64,000 bases of DNA from assembly GCF_042682045.1 (NCBI RefSeq), contig NZ_JBHUGS010000005.1, forward strand, positions 62,001 to 126,000, written 5' to 3'. The notes under the pieces were generated by a model. The model was given only the letters and a program-made list of their open reading frames with translations, was not told where the DNA came from and made no database searches. Below, one piece after another: positions 1 to 10,363 of the stretch. This DNA comes from Sphingomonas_R arantia (lineage in GTDB: Bacteria > Pseudomonadota > Alphaproteobacteria > Sphingomonadales > Sphingomonadaceae). The first letter of the stretch is position 1; every line of letters begins with the position of its first letter. Both the position numbers and the translations under genes were made by a program.

Positions 1-3
1 ACA

Positions 4-2571
4 TTGGCACGGCTGTCCCCCATCAGCGACCCGGCGTTCGATTTCGTCCCTGGTGCCCGCGAAGCCGAGCGCGCCGGCGACGGCTACGTCCATATCGGCG
101 ACATCCACCTCCGCCTCCGCAAGCCCGGCGGCCCCTGGACGGACTTTGCGTCCGCCCAGCACCGCGCTGCAATCCGCCGGCTGCCAACGAACGGCGCGAC
201 GATCGCCGCCGCCGACATCACCGCCTCACTCGGCACCGCTAGCCCACTTCGCGTCGAACGCCGCTGGGTCGACGACCGCGGCGTCCTCGCGCTGCGCTTC
301 ACGTTGACCAACATCACCGACGTGCCCGTCGAAGTGGGCGGGCTGGGCCTGCCGATGGTGTTCGACAACATCATCACCGATCGCACCCTCGAACAGGCGC
401 ACGCGCAGGCCAGCTTCGTCGACCCCTATATCGGCCGCGACGCCGGCTATCTCCAGGTGACGCGGCTCAACGGCGCGGGCCCCGCCCTGCTCGTCCTGCC
501 CGAGAAAGGCACGCCGCTCGAGGCGTATCGCCCGATCCTGGAAGCCGCCAAGGCCCCCACCGGCGACATCTTCACCGACCGCAGCAAGCGTGGCCAGACC
601 TCGGAGGGGTTCTACGACTGGACCATCGCCAGCAAGGGGTTCGCTGAGCGCGAATGGGCGAAGGCCGGCGAACAATGGAACGTCCCGACCAGTTTCACGC
701 TCGCCCCCGGCGCGACCCGCACGATCGGCGTCCGCTTCGTCACCGCACCCTCGATCGCCGCGATCGAAGATACGCTCATCGCCAACCACCGCCCCGTCGC
801 GGTCGGCATCCCCGGCTACGTCGTCCCGACCGATCAGGACGCGTCGCTGTTCCTGAAGACCCCGCAACCGATCACCAGGGTCGAGAGCTTCCCCGCCGGC
901 GCGCTCACCGCCACCCCGACGACAAGCGCCAAAGGCTGGGCACGCTACACCGTCCGCAGCAAGGGCTGGGGCCGCGCCACGCTCGCCATCACCTACGCCG
1001 ACGGCAGCGTCCAGACGGTCAGCTATTTCATCACCAAGCCGCTCGACCAGACCATGGCCGACCTCGGCCATTTCTCGACCACGCAGCAATGGTATGAGGA
1101 CAAGGCCGACCCATTCGGCCGCAACCCCGCGATCCTGACCTACGACCGCGAGGCCGGGAAGGTCGTCACGCAGGACCCGCGCGTCTGGATCTCGGGCATG
1201 AGCGACGAAGGCGGCGCCGGCAGCTGGGTCGCGGCGATCGCCAAGCAGCTCGACAACCCCGATCCGGTCGAGATCGCCAAGCTGCAACGCCTCGTCGACG
1301 AAACCATTCAGGGCGGGCTGCAAATCCCCGACGGCCCGCACGCCGGCGCCGTCCGCAAGAGCCTGTTCTACTACGATCCCGCCGCACATCCCGGCTATTA
1401 CGACCCGACCGTCGACTGGACGACCTGGACGTCCTGGTCGAAAAAGGCCGCCGGCGACCTCGGCCGCGCATACAATTACCCCCATGTCGCGGTCGGCCAC
1501 TGGGTCCTGTACCGCGTCGCGCGCAACCACCCTGGCCTCGTCACCGCGCATCCCTGGCGCTGGTATCTCGATCACGCCTACCAGACGACCACCGCGATGA
1601 TGCGCGACGCGCCGCACTACACGCAGTTCGGACTGATGGAGGGCGACGTCTTCGTCGACATCCTGAAGGACCTGAAGCGCGAGGGCCTGACCGCCGAGGC
1701 GACCGAAATGGAGCGCCTCATGAAGACCCGCGCCGACCACTGGCGCACGCTCGCTTTTCCGTTCGGCAGCGAAATGGCCTGGGACTCCACGGGCCAGCCC
1801 GAAGTCTATGCCTGGATGCGCTATTTCGGTTACCAGCCGCAGGCCGACGTCACGCGCCGCGTGGTCCTCGCCTATGATCCGACGATCCCGAGCTGGGGCT
1901 ACAACGGCAACGCGCGACGCTATTGGGACTTCCTCTACGGCGGCAAATATCCGCGGATCGAACGGCAGATCCACCATTACGGCTCCACCCTGAACGCCGT
2001 CCCGCTGTTCGACGCCTACCGCGCCGACCCGAGCGACCTGCGGATGCTGCGGATCGCTTACGGCGGCATGATGGGCGGCATCACCAACATCGACCGCGAC
2101 GGCTTTTCGTCCGCGGCGTTCCATTCCGCACCCGACATGATGAAGTGGGACCCGTATAGCGGTGACTACGGCATGGGCTTCTACGGCCACGCGATCACCG
2201 CCGCGACCTATCTGGTCAACGACCCGACCTTCGGCTGGCTCGGTTTCGGCGGCAATCTGAACCAGGCGGCGGGGACTATCGGCATCGCCCCGAAGGACGG
2301 CGCGCGCACCCGCCTGTTCATCGCACCCGCCGGGCTGTGGATCACGCTGGAGGCCGGCAGGATCGCACGGGCAAGCTATGCGCCCACAACAGGCGCGGTC
2401 ACCCTGACGCTCGATCCGGCAACGGCGATCAGTCCGAGCGCCCGTGTCTTTCTGGAGACGACGACCAAAGCGGGTCGAGTCTATATCCCGGCGGGCGGAT
2501 CGTTCGAACGCGGCGGCTATACCGTCCCGCTCAAGTCGACACCGACCCACCTGACCCTGTCACCGCGTTAG
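4..2571 (+). CDS. DUF5695 family protein, 5' end cut by window
   Basis: Large protein of at least 855 residues that I recognise as a DUF5695 family member, a family with no assigned reaction. The first in-window codon is a TTG with no ribosome-binding site and there is no signal peptide, so the real start probably lies upstream of the window. The first ~270 residues look like a beta-sandwich. Residues ~330-800 are rich in Trp/Tyr/His helices (for example WISGMSDEGGAGSW and GHWVLYRVARNHP), the look of an (alpha/alpha) toroid as in many polysaccharide hydrolases. That makes a secreted carbohydrate-active enzyme plausible, but this is inference. It converges on the S9 peptidase gene with only 7 bases between the stops, so it is not part of that operon. 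Confidence 0.72.
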   Translation: MARLSPISDPAFDFVPGAREAERAGDGYVHIGDIHLRLRKPGGPWTDFASAQHRAAIRRLPTNGATIAAADITASLGTASPLRVERRWVDDRGVLALRFTLTNITDVPVEVGGLGLPMVFDNIITDRTLEQAHAQASFVDPYIGRDAGYLQVTRLNGAGPALLVLPEKGTPLEAYRPILEAAKAPTGDIFTDRSKRGQTSEGFYDWTIASKGFAEREWAKAGEQWNVPTSFTLAPGATRTIGVRFVTAPSIAAIEDTLIANHRPVAVGIPGYVVPTDQDASLFLKTPQPITRVESFPAGALTATPTTSAKGWARYTVRSKGWGRATLAITYADGSVQTVSYFITKPLDQTMADLGHFSTTQQWYEDKADPFGRNPAILTYDREAGKVVTQDPRVWISGMSDEGGAGSWVAAIAKQLDNPDPVEIAKLQRLVDETIQGGLQIPDGPHAGAVRKSLFYYDPAAHPGYYDPTVDWTTWTSWSKKAAGDLGRAYNYPHVAVGHWVLYRVARNHPGLVTAHPWRWYLDHAYQTTTAMMRDAPHYTQFGLMEGDVFVDILKDLKREGLTAEATEMERLMKTRADHWRTLAFPFGSEMAWDSTGQPEVYAWMRYFGYQPQADVTRRVVLAYDPTIPSWGYNGNARRYWDFLYGGKYPRIERQIHHYGSTLNAVPLFDAYRADPSDLRMLRIAYGGMMGGITNIDRDGFSSAAFHSAPDMMKWDPYSGDYGMGFYGHAITAATYLVNDPTFGWLGFGGNLNQAAGTIGIAPKDGARTRLFIAPAGLWITLEAGRIARASYAPTTGAVTLTLDPATAISPSARVFLETTTKAGRVYIPAGGSFERGGYTVPLKSTPTHLTLSPR

Positions 2572-2578
2572 CCCGAAT

Positions 2579-4870
2579 TCACCGGACGGCGTTCGCGTCC
2601 GGCACCGCCTCCCCCGCCAGGTTCCGGACGAAGAACCCGAACTGCCGCTGCGCGACATAATCGATCGGCCCGGTCGATCGCCCGACGCTATGCTCGCCGC
2701 CGGGCACGACCAGCAGGTCGAAATCCTTGCCCGCACGGATCAGCGCGTCGGCGACCTGCATCGTCGATGCCGGGTCGACATTGCTGTCCTGCTCGCCGAC
2801 GATCATCAGCAGCTTGCCCGTCAGCCGTGCGGCATGATCGACGCCCGACGCGGCGGCATAGCTCGCATCGACCGGCCAACCGAGCCACTGTTCGTTCCAG
2901 CTGATCTTGTCCATCCGATTGTCGTAGCACCCGGCATAGGCGACCCCGACCTTGTAGAAATCGCCGTGGAACAGCAGCGCGTTGAGCGTGCTCTGCCCGC
3001 CCGCCGACGCGCCGTAGATGCCGACCCGGCCGATATCGTAGGACGGGTCCCGCGCCGCCAGCGCGCGGTGCCACGCGATCCGATCCGGGAAGCCGGAGTC
3101 CGCCAGGTTCTTCCACGCGACGTCCTGGAACGCCTTTGACCGGTTGGCCGTGCCCATCCCGTCGATCTGCACGACGATGAAGCCGAGATCGGCCTGCGCC
3201 TGCATCCCGATCACCTTGTCGCCGCCGGAATGATAGCCGAACGGCCAATATTGCTTGGGCACGAAGCTGTCGTGCGGCCCGGCATAGATGTTCTCGATCA
3301 CCGGATAGCGTTTCCGCGGATCATAGTCGCGCGGCCGGACGACGACGCCCCAGATGTCGGTCTTCCCGTCGCGCCCCTTAGCCACGAACACCTCTGGCGG
3401 CCGGAACCCCGCAGCGCGCAATGCACTGTCGTCGCCCTTGGTGATCGTCGCCACCAGGGCACCGTCGCTCGACCGGTGTAGCTCGCTCACCGTCGGCAGG
3501 TCGACCCGTGAATAGGTATCGACATATAGCGATCCATCCGGCGAGAACCGCACGTCATGATCCGCCTTCGCCGGCGTCAACGCGGTCAGGCGCCGCCCGT
3601 CGAACCCGATCCGGTAGACGTGCCGGAAATACGGGTCCTCCCCCGCATTCATCCCGCTCGCCGAAAACACGATCTGGCGCTTCACATCGTCGACCGCGAT
3701 CACGTCGCGCACCACCCAATCCCCGCTCGTGATCCGCGTCTTCACCCTCCCCGTCCGGCCGTCGACCAGGTAGAGATGGTTCCAGCCATCGCGCTCGGAT
3801 GCCCAGATGATCTCGTCCCCGCGCCCGTCGACCTCATGCTGGTAACGCCGATCGGCGAACACGAAAGTCTTGGCATCCTCGGTCACCGCGGCATGCGCGA
3901 CGCCAGTCTCCGCATCGACCGCGACGATCCGCGCCTGCCCGAACCCGCGCCGGACATAGTCGAACGCCACGCTCCGCCCGTCGCTCCGCCAGCGCGGCGC
4001 GGAGAGCTGATACGGATTGGGAAACAGCGCGTCGTCGATCACCGTCTGCCGCCGCGTCGCGACATCGAACAGCACCGGCCGCTCCTGATCGATCGCATCC
4101 CCGGGCTTCGGATAAAGCTGGCTCTGCAACTTCGGCTGAACCTGGTCGCGCGGCGACGATTCCACGCGCAGCACGCGCCGCTGATAGCCCGGCCGAACCC
4201 GGTAGATCATGATGTGCCGACTGTCCGGCGACCAGCGCAGCGTCTCCGGATCGTAGAAATCGCCCGCCGTCCCGTCGACGCTCAGCGGCACGATCGCCGC
4301 ATCGCCGGCCTTCCGCACGACGAGATTGTCGCCCTGCACGAACGCGGTCCACGTCCCGTCCGGCGAAACCTTCGGCGCGTTGTCCGCCAGCACCGACAGA
4401 TTGCGCACCACGCCGAACCCCCGCGGTCGGCTGTTGTCGACGATCGCCTCGCACCGATAGACGACGATCCCGCAGCGCCACCGCGTCTCGTCCAGCCCGA
4501 ACGTGATCGCCTTGCCATCGTCGGCATAGTCGAACTCGGCGAACGGCAGATGCAGCGCATCGACCGCTTCGTGCCGCGCTTCGCCCAACGCGGCCGCCAG
4601 CCTGGCCGTATCGAACGCGGCCGACTTGGCGAGCGTCTCGGCATCCACCGTCTCGAACGCGAACCCGCCCGCCACCGTCTTACGATATGAAAAGCGCCGC
4701 CCGTCCGGCGTCCACTGCACCGGCCACGCCACCTCGCGCGTCAGGTCCTGCCACGCCCTGCGCAACCCGATCGACCGCCGGAACGCCGCCTCGTCGGGCG
4801 CAGCCTGCCCAGCCGCCGAGGCACCCAGCAACAGGATCGCCAGGACCCGCGACGAACGACGTAAGATCAT
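2579..4870 (-). CDS. Secreted S9 family (dipeptidyl-peptidase IV-like) serine peptidase
   Basis: 763-residue S9 prolyl-oligopeptidase family enzyme with an N-terminal DPP-IV beta-propeller (residues ~60-500) and a C-terminal alpha/beta-hydrolase domain. The nucleophile Ser sits in GASAGG (~residue 622), the Asp in GEQDSNVD (~695) and the His in GGEHSVGR (~726), so the triad is complete. The usual GxSYGG is GASAGG here. A signal peptide (ILRRSSRVLAILLLGASAAG) directs it to the periplasm, where it would remove dipeptides from peptide N-termini. The ATG at 4870 overlaps the GH2 stop by one base and gives the signal peptide at the very N-terminus; the longer frame running to 4984 adds only antisense of GH2. 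Last gene of the TBDR-GH2-S9 operon. Confidence 0.9.
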   Translation of the reverse strand: MILRRSSRVLAILLLGASAAGQAAPDEAAFRRSIGLRRAWQDLTREVAWPVQWTPDGRRFSYRKTVAGGFAFETVDAETLAKSAAFDTARLAAALGEARHEAVDALHLPFAEFDYADDGKAITFGLDETRWRCGIVVYRCEAIVDNSRPRGFGVVRNLSVLADNAPKVSPDGTWTAFVQGDNLVVRKAGDAAIVPLSVDGTAGDFYDPETLRWSPDSRHIMIYRVRPGYQRRVLRVESSPRDQVQPKLQSQLYPKPGDAIDQERPVLFDVATRRQTVIDDALFPNPYQLSAPRWRSDGRSVAFDYVRRGFGQARIVAVDAETGVAHAAVTEDAKTFVFADRRYQHEVDGRGDEIIWASERDGWNHLYLVDGRTGRVKTRITSGDWVVRDVIAVDDVKRQIVFSASGMNAGEDPYFRHVYRIGFDGRRLTALTPAKADHDVRFSPDGSLYVDTYSRVDLPTVSELHRSSDGALVATITKGDDSALRAAGFRPPEVFVAKGRDGKTDIWGVVVRPRDYDPRKRYPVIENIYAGPHDSFVPKQYWPFGYHSGGDKVIGMQAQADLGFIVVQIDGMGTANRSKAFQDVAWKNLADSGFPDRIAWHRALAARDPSYDIGRVGIYGASAGGQSTLNALLFHGDFYKVGVAYAGCYDNRMDKISWNEQWLGWPVDASYAAASGVDHAARLTGKLLMIVGEQDSNVDPASTMQVADALIRAGKDFDLLVVPGGEHSVGRSTGPIDYVAQRQFGFFVRNLAGEAVPDANAVR

Positions 4871-7335
4871 CAGCTGTCCTTGCCCAGACCGATCAACGGC
4901 AACATCGCGGGCGCCAAGCCGTCCCCCCGCGCTTCCAGCCGGATCGGCCCGCCCCGCTCGCCCGCCTGGACCAGCGCCATGCACAACCCGTTGAACGCGG
5001 ACCGCGCCGTCGCATGGTCCGGCTCCAGGCTCCGCGGATCGCCATTGCCGACCCCCAGCAGCTTCGCGTCACCCGACAGGCTAAACGACACCCGATCCGA
5101 CGCGGTCGGCACCTCGCGGCGTTTCGCGTCGAGGATCGCAACGCGCACCACCGCCACCTCTCCCGCCGCCAACCGCCGCCGATCGCTCGACATCCCGATC
5201 CGCGCCGCCGCCCCCGTCGTCTCGCGCACCGCGTGCATCACCCGCTTGCCGCCGCGATAGCCGTGTGCCTCGATCCGCCCCGGCGCATAGGGCACCTGCC
5301 ACTCCAAATGCTCGTTGCGCACCACCGCCTGCCGCCCGACGCTCCGCCCGTTCACGAACAGCTCGACCGCCTCGGCATTGCTGTGAACCCACACCGAAAC
5401 CGGCTGCCCCTCGCGCCCCGCCCAGTTCCAGTGCGGAAACAGGTGCAGCACCGGCTCCCCGCTCCACCAGGCGCGGTAGTAATGATAATTGTCCTTCGGA
5501 AACCCGCACAGGTCCATCTGGCCGAAGTTCGAGACGTTCTCCGGCCAGCGTTCGAACGGCGTCGGCTCCCCGCGATAATCGAACCCCGTCCACACGAACC
5601 CACCGCTCAGAAACGGCCGCGCGTCGTAGAAACTCCACCAGGTCTCCGCGGTCGTCGCCCATTTCGGGAAATCGCGATCATAGGCCGGGACGAAACCCTG
5701 TTTGTCGTCGCGCGCATATTCGCCGCGCGTCATCACCGTGCTGCCCGTCTCGGTCCCGATCATCGGCATGTCAGGATGCGCGGCGTGATACGGGTCGATC
5801 GCGTCGAGGTAATAATTGCACCCCATCACGTCGAGCACGCGCGACGCCCCCTCACCGAACTTGCCGTTGAACGCCTCCGTCACCGGCCGCGTCCCGTCGA
5901 GTTCGTAGACCCTGCGCTTCATCGTCTCGGCGATCCGCGCGCCGGTTTCGGTGCCGCGGTGGATCTCCTCGTTGCCGATGCTCCACAGGATGATGCTCGG
6001 ATGGTTGCGCCCTTGCCGCACCATCCGTTCCAGCTGCCCCAGCCCCTCGGCATTGCTCGACATCTGCCGCGTCTCGTCGATCATCAGGATGCCCATCCGG
6101 TCGCACGCATCCAGGATCGCGGGCGCCGGCGAATGATGCGTTGACCGATAGGCGTTGCTCCCCATCGCCTTCAGCTGCTCCAGCCGCCAGACATGCAGGC
6201 TGTCCGGCACCGCAAAGCCGACCCCGGCATGGTCCTGATGGTTGCAGGTGCCCTTGATCTTGACGGGCTTGCCGTTGAGGAAAAACCCGCGCGCCGCGTC
6301 GAACCGGATCGTCCGGATCCCGAACCGACACGTCTCGCGATCGACCACGACACCGTCGACCAGTATCTCGCTCACCAGCGTATAGAGCTGCGGCGTCTCA
6401 AGCGACCACAGCGCCGGCGCCGCGACACGGGTCTCCTGCGTCGCGGTCGTCCCGCCCCAGGCCGCCAGGCTCAGCGGGTCCGCGAACAACACCGCAACCG
6501 GCTTCCCGTCCGGCCCGATCACCGTCGATCGTACCCGCGCCGCACAGGCGGGCCCATCATTGTCGATCTCGGTCGCGACCCGAACCGTCGCCCCACCGGC
6601 ATCGACCGAGCACCGCACCGTCGCGCCCCATCGCCGGACATGCGCCGGCGCTACCTTCACCAGCCGCACGTCGCGGTACAGCCCCGCCCCCTCGTACGAC
6701 CACGCCCCGCCCAGGCTCACGTCGCACCGGATGACGAGCACATTGTCCTCGCCCGGCCGGACGAAGTCGGTCACGTCGATTTCGAACGGCGCATAGGCGC
6801 TCTCGTTCGATCCCACGACGAAGCCGTTCAGGATCACGATGCAGTCGCGCGCCACCCCGTCGAACTGCAGCAGCAACCGCCGCCCCGCGTCGCCCTTCGC
6901 CAGCGGGATCACCCGCCGATACCAGCCGACACTCGTCGCCGGCCACATCCGCCCGACCGGCTTGAACCCCTGATACGCGCCCGTCCGGTCGGCATCGCTG
7001 CCCGCCGGCCCGAACTGCCTGAACGGCAGGTCCACCGCCCAGTCGTGCGGCAGCGTCACCGCCTCCCAGGCACCGTCATCGAACGCGCGCTCGGCAACCG
7101 GCGTCCCGACATCTCCCGACTTCGCATAGGTGTCGTGCGAACGCCCGAAGCCGAAATCCTTCGCCGGATCGCTCGCATGTCCCAGATGAAACCGCCACCC
7201 GCCCGCGAGCGGCACGACCTCGCGCGGCCCCGGCGAGACCGCTCCCGCCGCCGCGAGCGGCAACTCGGGCACGACCGCGGCAAGCGCCGTCAGGCCACCG
7301 GTCTGCAAGATGTGGCGGCGGCCATATCCAGTCAT
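4870..7335 (-). CDS. Glycoside hydrolase family 2 (beta-galactosidase-like), Tat-exported
   Basis: 821-residue GH2 enzyme. After a Tat-type leader (GRRHILQTGG) come the sugar-binding jelly-roll domain (~residues 40-220, with LPHDWAVDLPF), an immunoglobulin-like domain, the TIM barrel, and C-terminal beta domains of the DUF4982 type (~620-820). The acid/base Glu is in LWSIGNEE (~457) and the nucleophile Glu in MIGTETGS (~528), so the enzyme should be active. The family includes beta-galactosidases, beta-glucuronidases and mannosidases; the beta-galactosidase-like architecture is favoured but the substrate is not settled by sequence. The ATG at 7335 is preceded by GGGGGTGAC; a GTG five codons upstream is less likely. 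It lies 19 bases after the TBDR stop in the same operon. Confidence 0.88.
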   Translation of the reverse strand: MTGYGRRHILQTGGLTALAAVVPELPLAAAGAVSPGPREVVPLAGGWRFHLGHASDPAKDFGFGRSHDTYAKSGDVGTPVAERAFDDGAWEAVTLPHDWAVDLPFRQFGPAGSDADRTGAYQGFKPVGRMWPATSVGWYRRVIPLAKGDAGRRLLLQFDGVARDCIVILNGFVVGSNESAYAPFEIDVTDFVRPGEDNVLVIRCDVSLGGAWSYEGAGLYRDVRLVKVAPAHVRRWGATVRCSVDAGGATVRVATEIDNDGPACAARVRSTVIGPDGKPVAVLFADPLSLAAWGGTTATQETRVAAPALWSLETPQLYTLVSEILVDGVVVDRETCRFGIRTIRFDAARGFFLNGKPVKIKGTCNHQDHAGVGFAVPDSLHVWRLEQLKAMGSNAYRSTHHSPAPAILDACDRMGILMIDETRQMSSNAEGLGQLERMVRQGRNHPSIILWSIGNEEIHRGTETGARIAETMKRRVYELDGTRPVTEAFNGKFGEGASRVLDVMGCNYYLDAIDPYHAAHPDMPMIGTETGSTVMTRGEYARDDKQGFVPAYDRDFPKWATTAETWWSFYDARPFLSGGFVWTGFDYRGEPTPFERWPENVSNFGQMDLCGFPKDNYHYYRAWWSGEPVLHLFPHWNWAGREGQPVSVWVHSNAEAVELFVNGRSVGRQAVVRNEHLEWQVPYAPGRIEAHGYRGGKRVMHAVRETTGAAARIGMSSDRRRLAAGEVAVVRVAILDAKRREVPTASDRVSFSLSGDAKLLGVGNGDPRSLEPDHATARSAFNGLCMALVQAGERGGPIRLEARGDGLAPAMLPLIGLGKDS

Positions 7336-7354
7336 GCTGTCACCCCCCACCGCG

Positions 7355-10303
7355 TCAGAGTTTCACGGTCGCCCCGACGAACAGGATCCGCCCCAGCGTA
7401 TCATACACCCCGGGATAGGTGTTGCCGTTCCCGAACGACGACAGGATCCCGGCGGCGATCGCGGGCGGGTCCTTGTCGAACAGGTTGTTGATGCCCGCGC
7501 GCAGCTGGAGTCCCTCACCGAACGCCACGGTGCCCGCCAGATCGATATAGTTATACGCCGGAATCTTGCGGTTGATGACGCTCGGCGTGCCGGCCAGGAA
7601 CGCATTGTCGGACAGCGACGACAGGCTGACCGAGTCCGTGTGGCGCCACGAAACCGACAGCGACCGGCCCTGCGGCATCATCCACGTCGTCCGCATCACG
7701 TGCCGCCACGTCGGGTTCGGCTGCCCGCAGGTATAGCCGTACAGCCCCTTGCAGTCATAGCTGCCCAGCCCCGCCAGCGGTTCGGCCGCCTGCTTGATCA
7801 GCCGCGTGCCGACCAGATTGAGGTTCAGCTTGCCGAGCGCGCCCAGGCCCAACGTATAGTCGGTGGTGACGTCGATCCCCGACGTCGTCAGCGATCCGGT
7901 GTTGTACGTCGTCGACACGAGATAACCGTTGGTCCCGAACAGCGCGCCCGACCGCGGATCGCGCGTAAACAGGCCGCAGTAGAACGGATCGCCCCCCGTT
8001 ACGCACTGGCTGATCGCCAGCGAGGGATCGACCGAGCTGATATAGTCCTTCACCTTGATGTGAAAATAATCGACCGACAGTGTGAAGTTCCGCATCATCC
8101 GCGGCGTCAGGACCAGGCCGATGGTGTAGGTATCGGCCTTCTCGGGCTTCAGGTCGGAATTACCGCCGAACTGCGCCGAACAGGTATCGGACGGGCATTC
8201 GATGATGCTGCCATATTGCGCCTGCGTCACGCCGGTCAGCTGGCAGACATCGAACGAGGCGGCCGGCGTCTCCCCCGAACACGGGTCCTGCGCGGCGACG
8301 TTGCCGATCGATCGCGACCCGAACAGCTCGGCGATATTGGGCGCCCGGATCGCGCGGTTGTAGCTGAAGCGCAGCCGCGCATCCTGCGACGGCGCCCAGC
8401 TCGCCTCGCCCTTGTATGTCCAGACATTGTACTTCGATTTCAGCCCGGTCGACTGCTGCTCGTTGCGATAGGCGGAGTAGCGCAGACCGCCGTTGATGGT
8501 CAGCGCGTGCGCGAACGGCAGGTTCTGCAGGATCGGAATCTCCAGCTCGCCATACGCCTCGTTCACCGTGATGCGCCCGTCGGTATCGGTCGCGCCGCCC
8601 TGCTCGGCCACCGCATCGGCGGTGTAGTTCAGCGTCTCGCGGCGCCGCTCGGCACCCAGCGCGATGTTCACGCCGCGCTCCGCCCAGGGGCTGGCGATGC
8701 CGAACGTGCCCAGATCGCCGTTGATGTTCGCCGAAAACACCGTCAGCGCGTTGCGCGACGCGGTGTTGCTCTCCGAATAGAGATAGGCCGCCTGCGTGTC
8801 GGTGATCGCGTTGGCCTGGAACACGTTGACCGGCACACAGCTCGGATCGCTGCCGTCGATGACCGATCGGCACGTCGGCACCCCATTCACGCTGACCACG
8901 TCGAGCGCGCGCTGCGCCTTCACATTGTCGACGTTGTTTAGATACGTCTCGTTGAACTTCACCAGCGAATGAAGATAGCTGACGTCGTATTGGAACCCGT
9001 GGCCCAGGTCACCGCGGACGCCGGCGTTGTAACGGTAATCCTCGTGCCGCAAATCGTCGCGACGCGACTGCGCGTCACCCAGCCGGTATCCGATCAGCGT
9101 GTCCTGCGTCGCCCCCGTCCCGGCGGCCGCCCCGCACAGCGACTGCTGTTGCGCGGCACTCATCAGCGGATTGTTGCACGGCACGGTAAAGCTCGTCCCC
9201 AGGAACAGTGCGGAGGGCGCCACCTGAGAAAATGTATGGTCGTTCATGTACATGAAACTGCCATAGACTTCGGCCACCGGCGCGATCTCGAACTTGGCGA
9301 ACGCGCCGCCGATGTAGCGATTGTCCGATCGCTGCAGGTAATTGGTCGGCGAATAGTTGTAGGCGTAGGCCGACGTGTAGGGGACCCAGGTCTGCGTTCC
9401 GTTGATGTTGTTGGTCAGCGTCTTGCCGGCATTGGGCCCGCCGAGCGGCGCGAACGTGCCGTATGGCGAGTTGCTCGATCCGCCGCAGATCAGGTTGCTG
9501 CCCGCATCGTCCACCTGGTTCAGCGCGCACGCCGATACGTCGCGGTTCGCCTGCAACACCGGATCGGTATGGCGATACCCGCCATAGACGGTGATGTTGC
9601 CGCGCCCGTCGGCGAAGTTCTTGCCGTAGGCAGCGTTGATGTCCTGCTTGCCACCGTCGGCGACGTTGCGCGGCGCGTTGGCATAGCCCTGCGCCGTCAC
9701 GAGATCGCGCACCGCGCCATTGTCGTTGGTGTGGATGCCGAGCGAGGACTGCCCGTCGATCCGCAACCCGTCGAGATGGTCCTTCAGCACGAAGTTGACG
9801 ACGCCCGCAACCGCGTCCGACCCATAAACCGCGGACGCCCCGCCCGTCGCCACGTCGACCCGGTCGATCAGGCTGGACGGCACGAAATTGAGGTCCATCG
9901 CCTGCTGCGGTAGCAATCGCTGGCCGTTGAGCAGGATCAGCGTCCGGTTGGACCCGAGGTTGCGCAGGTTGATGTTGGCCGTGCCGTCCGAACCGTTCGA
10001 AACATTCTCGTTCGCGTCGGCGGTGAACTGCGGCAGGCGGTTCAGCACGCTCTCGACGTTCACCGCCCCCTGGTACCGGATCTCCTGATCGGTCACCGAC
10101 GTGACCGGGCTGTTGCTCGCCAGGTCGGACCGCCGGATGCGCGTGCCCGTCACGACGATCGCCTCGTCACCGGCGGCGGACGACGCCGCATCCGCCCCCT
10201 CCGGACCAGGCACCACCTGCGCATGCGCGCCTGAGGCGAGAAGCATCGCCAGCACCGTGACGGTGCTCGCGCGAAGACGATGTGTGCCGACCAGATTTCC
10301 CAT
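7355..10303 (-). CDS. TonB-dependent outer-membrane receptor
   Basis: 982-residue TBDR with signal peptide (cut near SGAHAQ), a short linker, the plug domain (~residues 45-170, beginning AIVVTGTRIRRSDLASNSP) and a large beta-barrel. Extracellular loops carry several Cys pairs, for example around CGLFTRDPRSG. The chain ends in ...VGATVKL, so the terminal residue is Leu rather than the usual aromatic. It would import the ligand processed by the downstream GH2 and S9 enzymes, probably a glycan or glycopeptide (inference from operon order). ATG at 10303 follows GGGCGGGG and gives a clean signal peptide; the frame opens 10 codons upstream. It belongs to the same subfamily as the receptor at 32626-35619. 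An AT-rich inverted repeat lies ~60 bases upstream. Confidence 0.93.
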   Translation of the reverse strand: MGNLVGTHRLRASTVTVLAMLLASGAHAQVVPGPEGADAASSAAGDEAIVVTGTRIRRSDLASNSPVTSVTDQEIRYQGAVNVESVLNRLPQFTADANENVSNGSDGTANINLRNLGSNRTLILLNGQRLLPQQAMDLNFVPSSLIDRVDVATGGASAVYGSDAVAGVVNFVLKDHLDGLRIDGQSSLGIHTNDNGAVRDLVTAQGYANAPRNVADGGKQDINAAYGKNFADGRGNITVYGGYRHTDPVLQANRDVSACALNQVDDAGSNLICGGSSNSPYGTFAPLGGPNAGKTLTNNINGTQTWVPYTSAYAYNYSPTNYLQRSDNRYIGGAFAKFEIAPVAEVYGSFMYMNDHTFSQVAPSALFLGTSFTVPCNNPLMSAAQQQSLCGAAAGTGATQDTLIGYRLGDAQSRRDDLRHEDYRYNAGVRGDLGHGFQYDVSYLHSLVKFNETYLNNVDNVKAQRALDVVSVNGVPTCRSVIDGSDPSCVPVNVFQANAITDTQAAYLYSESNTASRNALTVFSANINGDLGTFGIASPWAERGVNIALGAERRRETLNYTADAVAEQGGATDTDGRITVNEAYGELEIPILQNLPFAHALTINGGLRYSAYRNEQQSTGLKSKYNVWTYKGEASWAPSQDARLRFSYNRAIRAPNIAELFGSRSIGNVAAQDPCSGETPAASFDVCQLTGVTQAQYGSIIECPSDTCSAQFGGNSDLKPEKADTYTIGLVLTPRMMRNFTLSVDYFHIKVKDYISSVDPSLAISQCVTGGDPFYCGLFTRDPRSGALFGTNGYLVSTTYNTGSLTTSGIDVTTDYTLGLGALGKLNLNLVGTRLIKQAAEPLAGLGSYDCKGLYGYTCGQPNPTWRHVMRTTWMMPQGRSLSVSWRHTDSVSLSSLSDNAFLAGTPSVINRKIPAYNYIDLAGTVAFGEGLQLRAGINNLFDKDPPAIAAGILSSFGNGNTYPGVYDTLGRILFVGATVKL

Positions 10304-10363
10304 GATGACCCCGCCCAGAGTGTGTCCGGGCAATCCATCACGTCATCAAACTGAAGTCAAATA

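Noticed and set aside
226..2550. 774-residue open frame on the minus strand
   Set aside because: Antisense of the DUF5695 gene; composition is the Arg/Val/Asp-rich pattern of a shadow frame in high-GC DNA, with no domain or ribosome-binding site.
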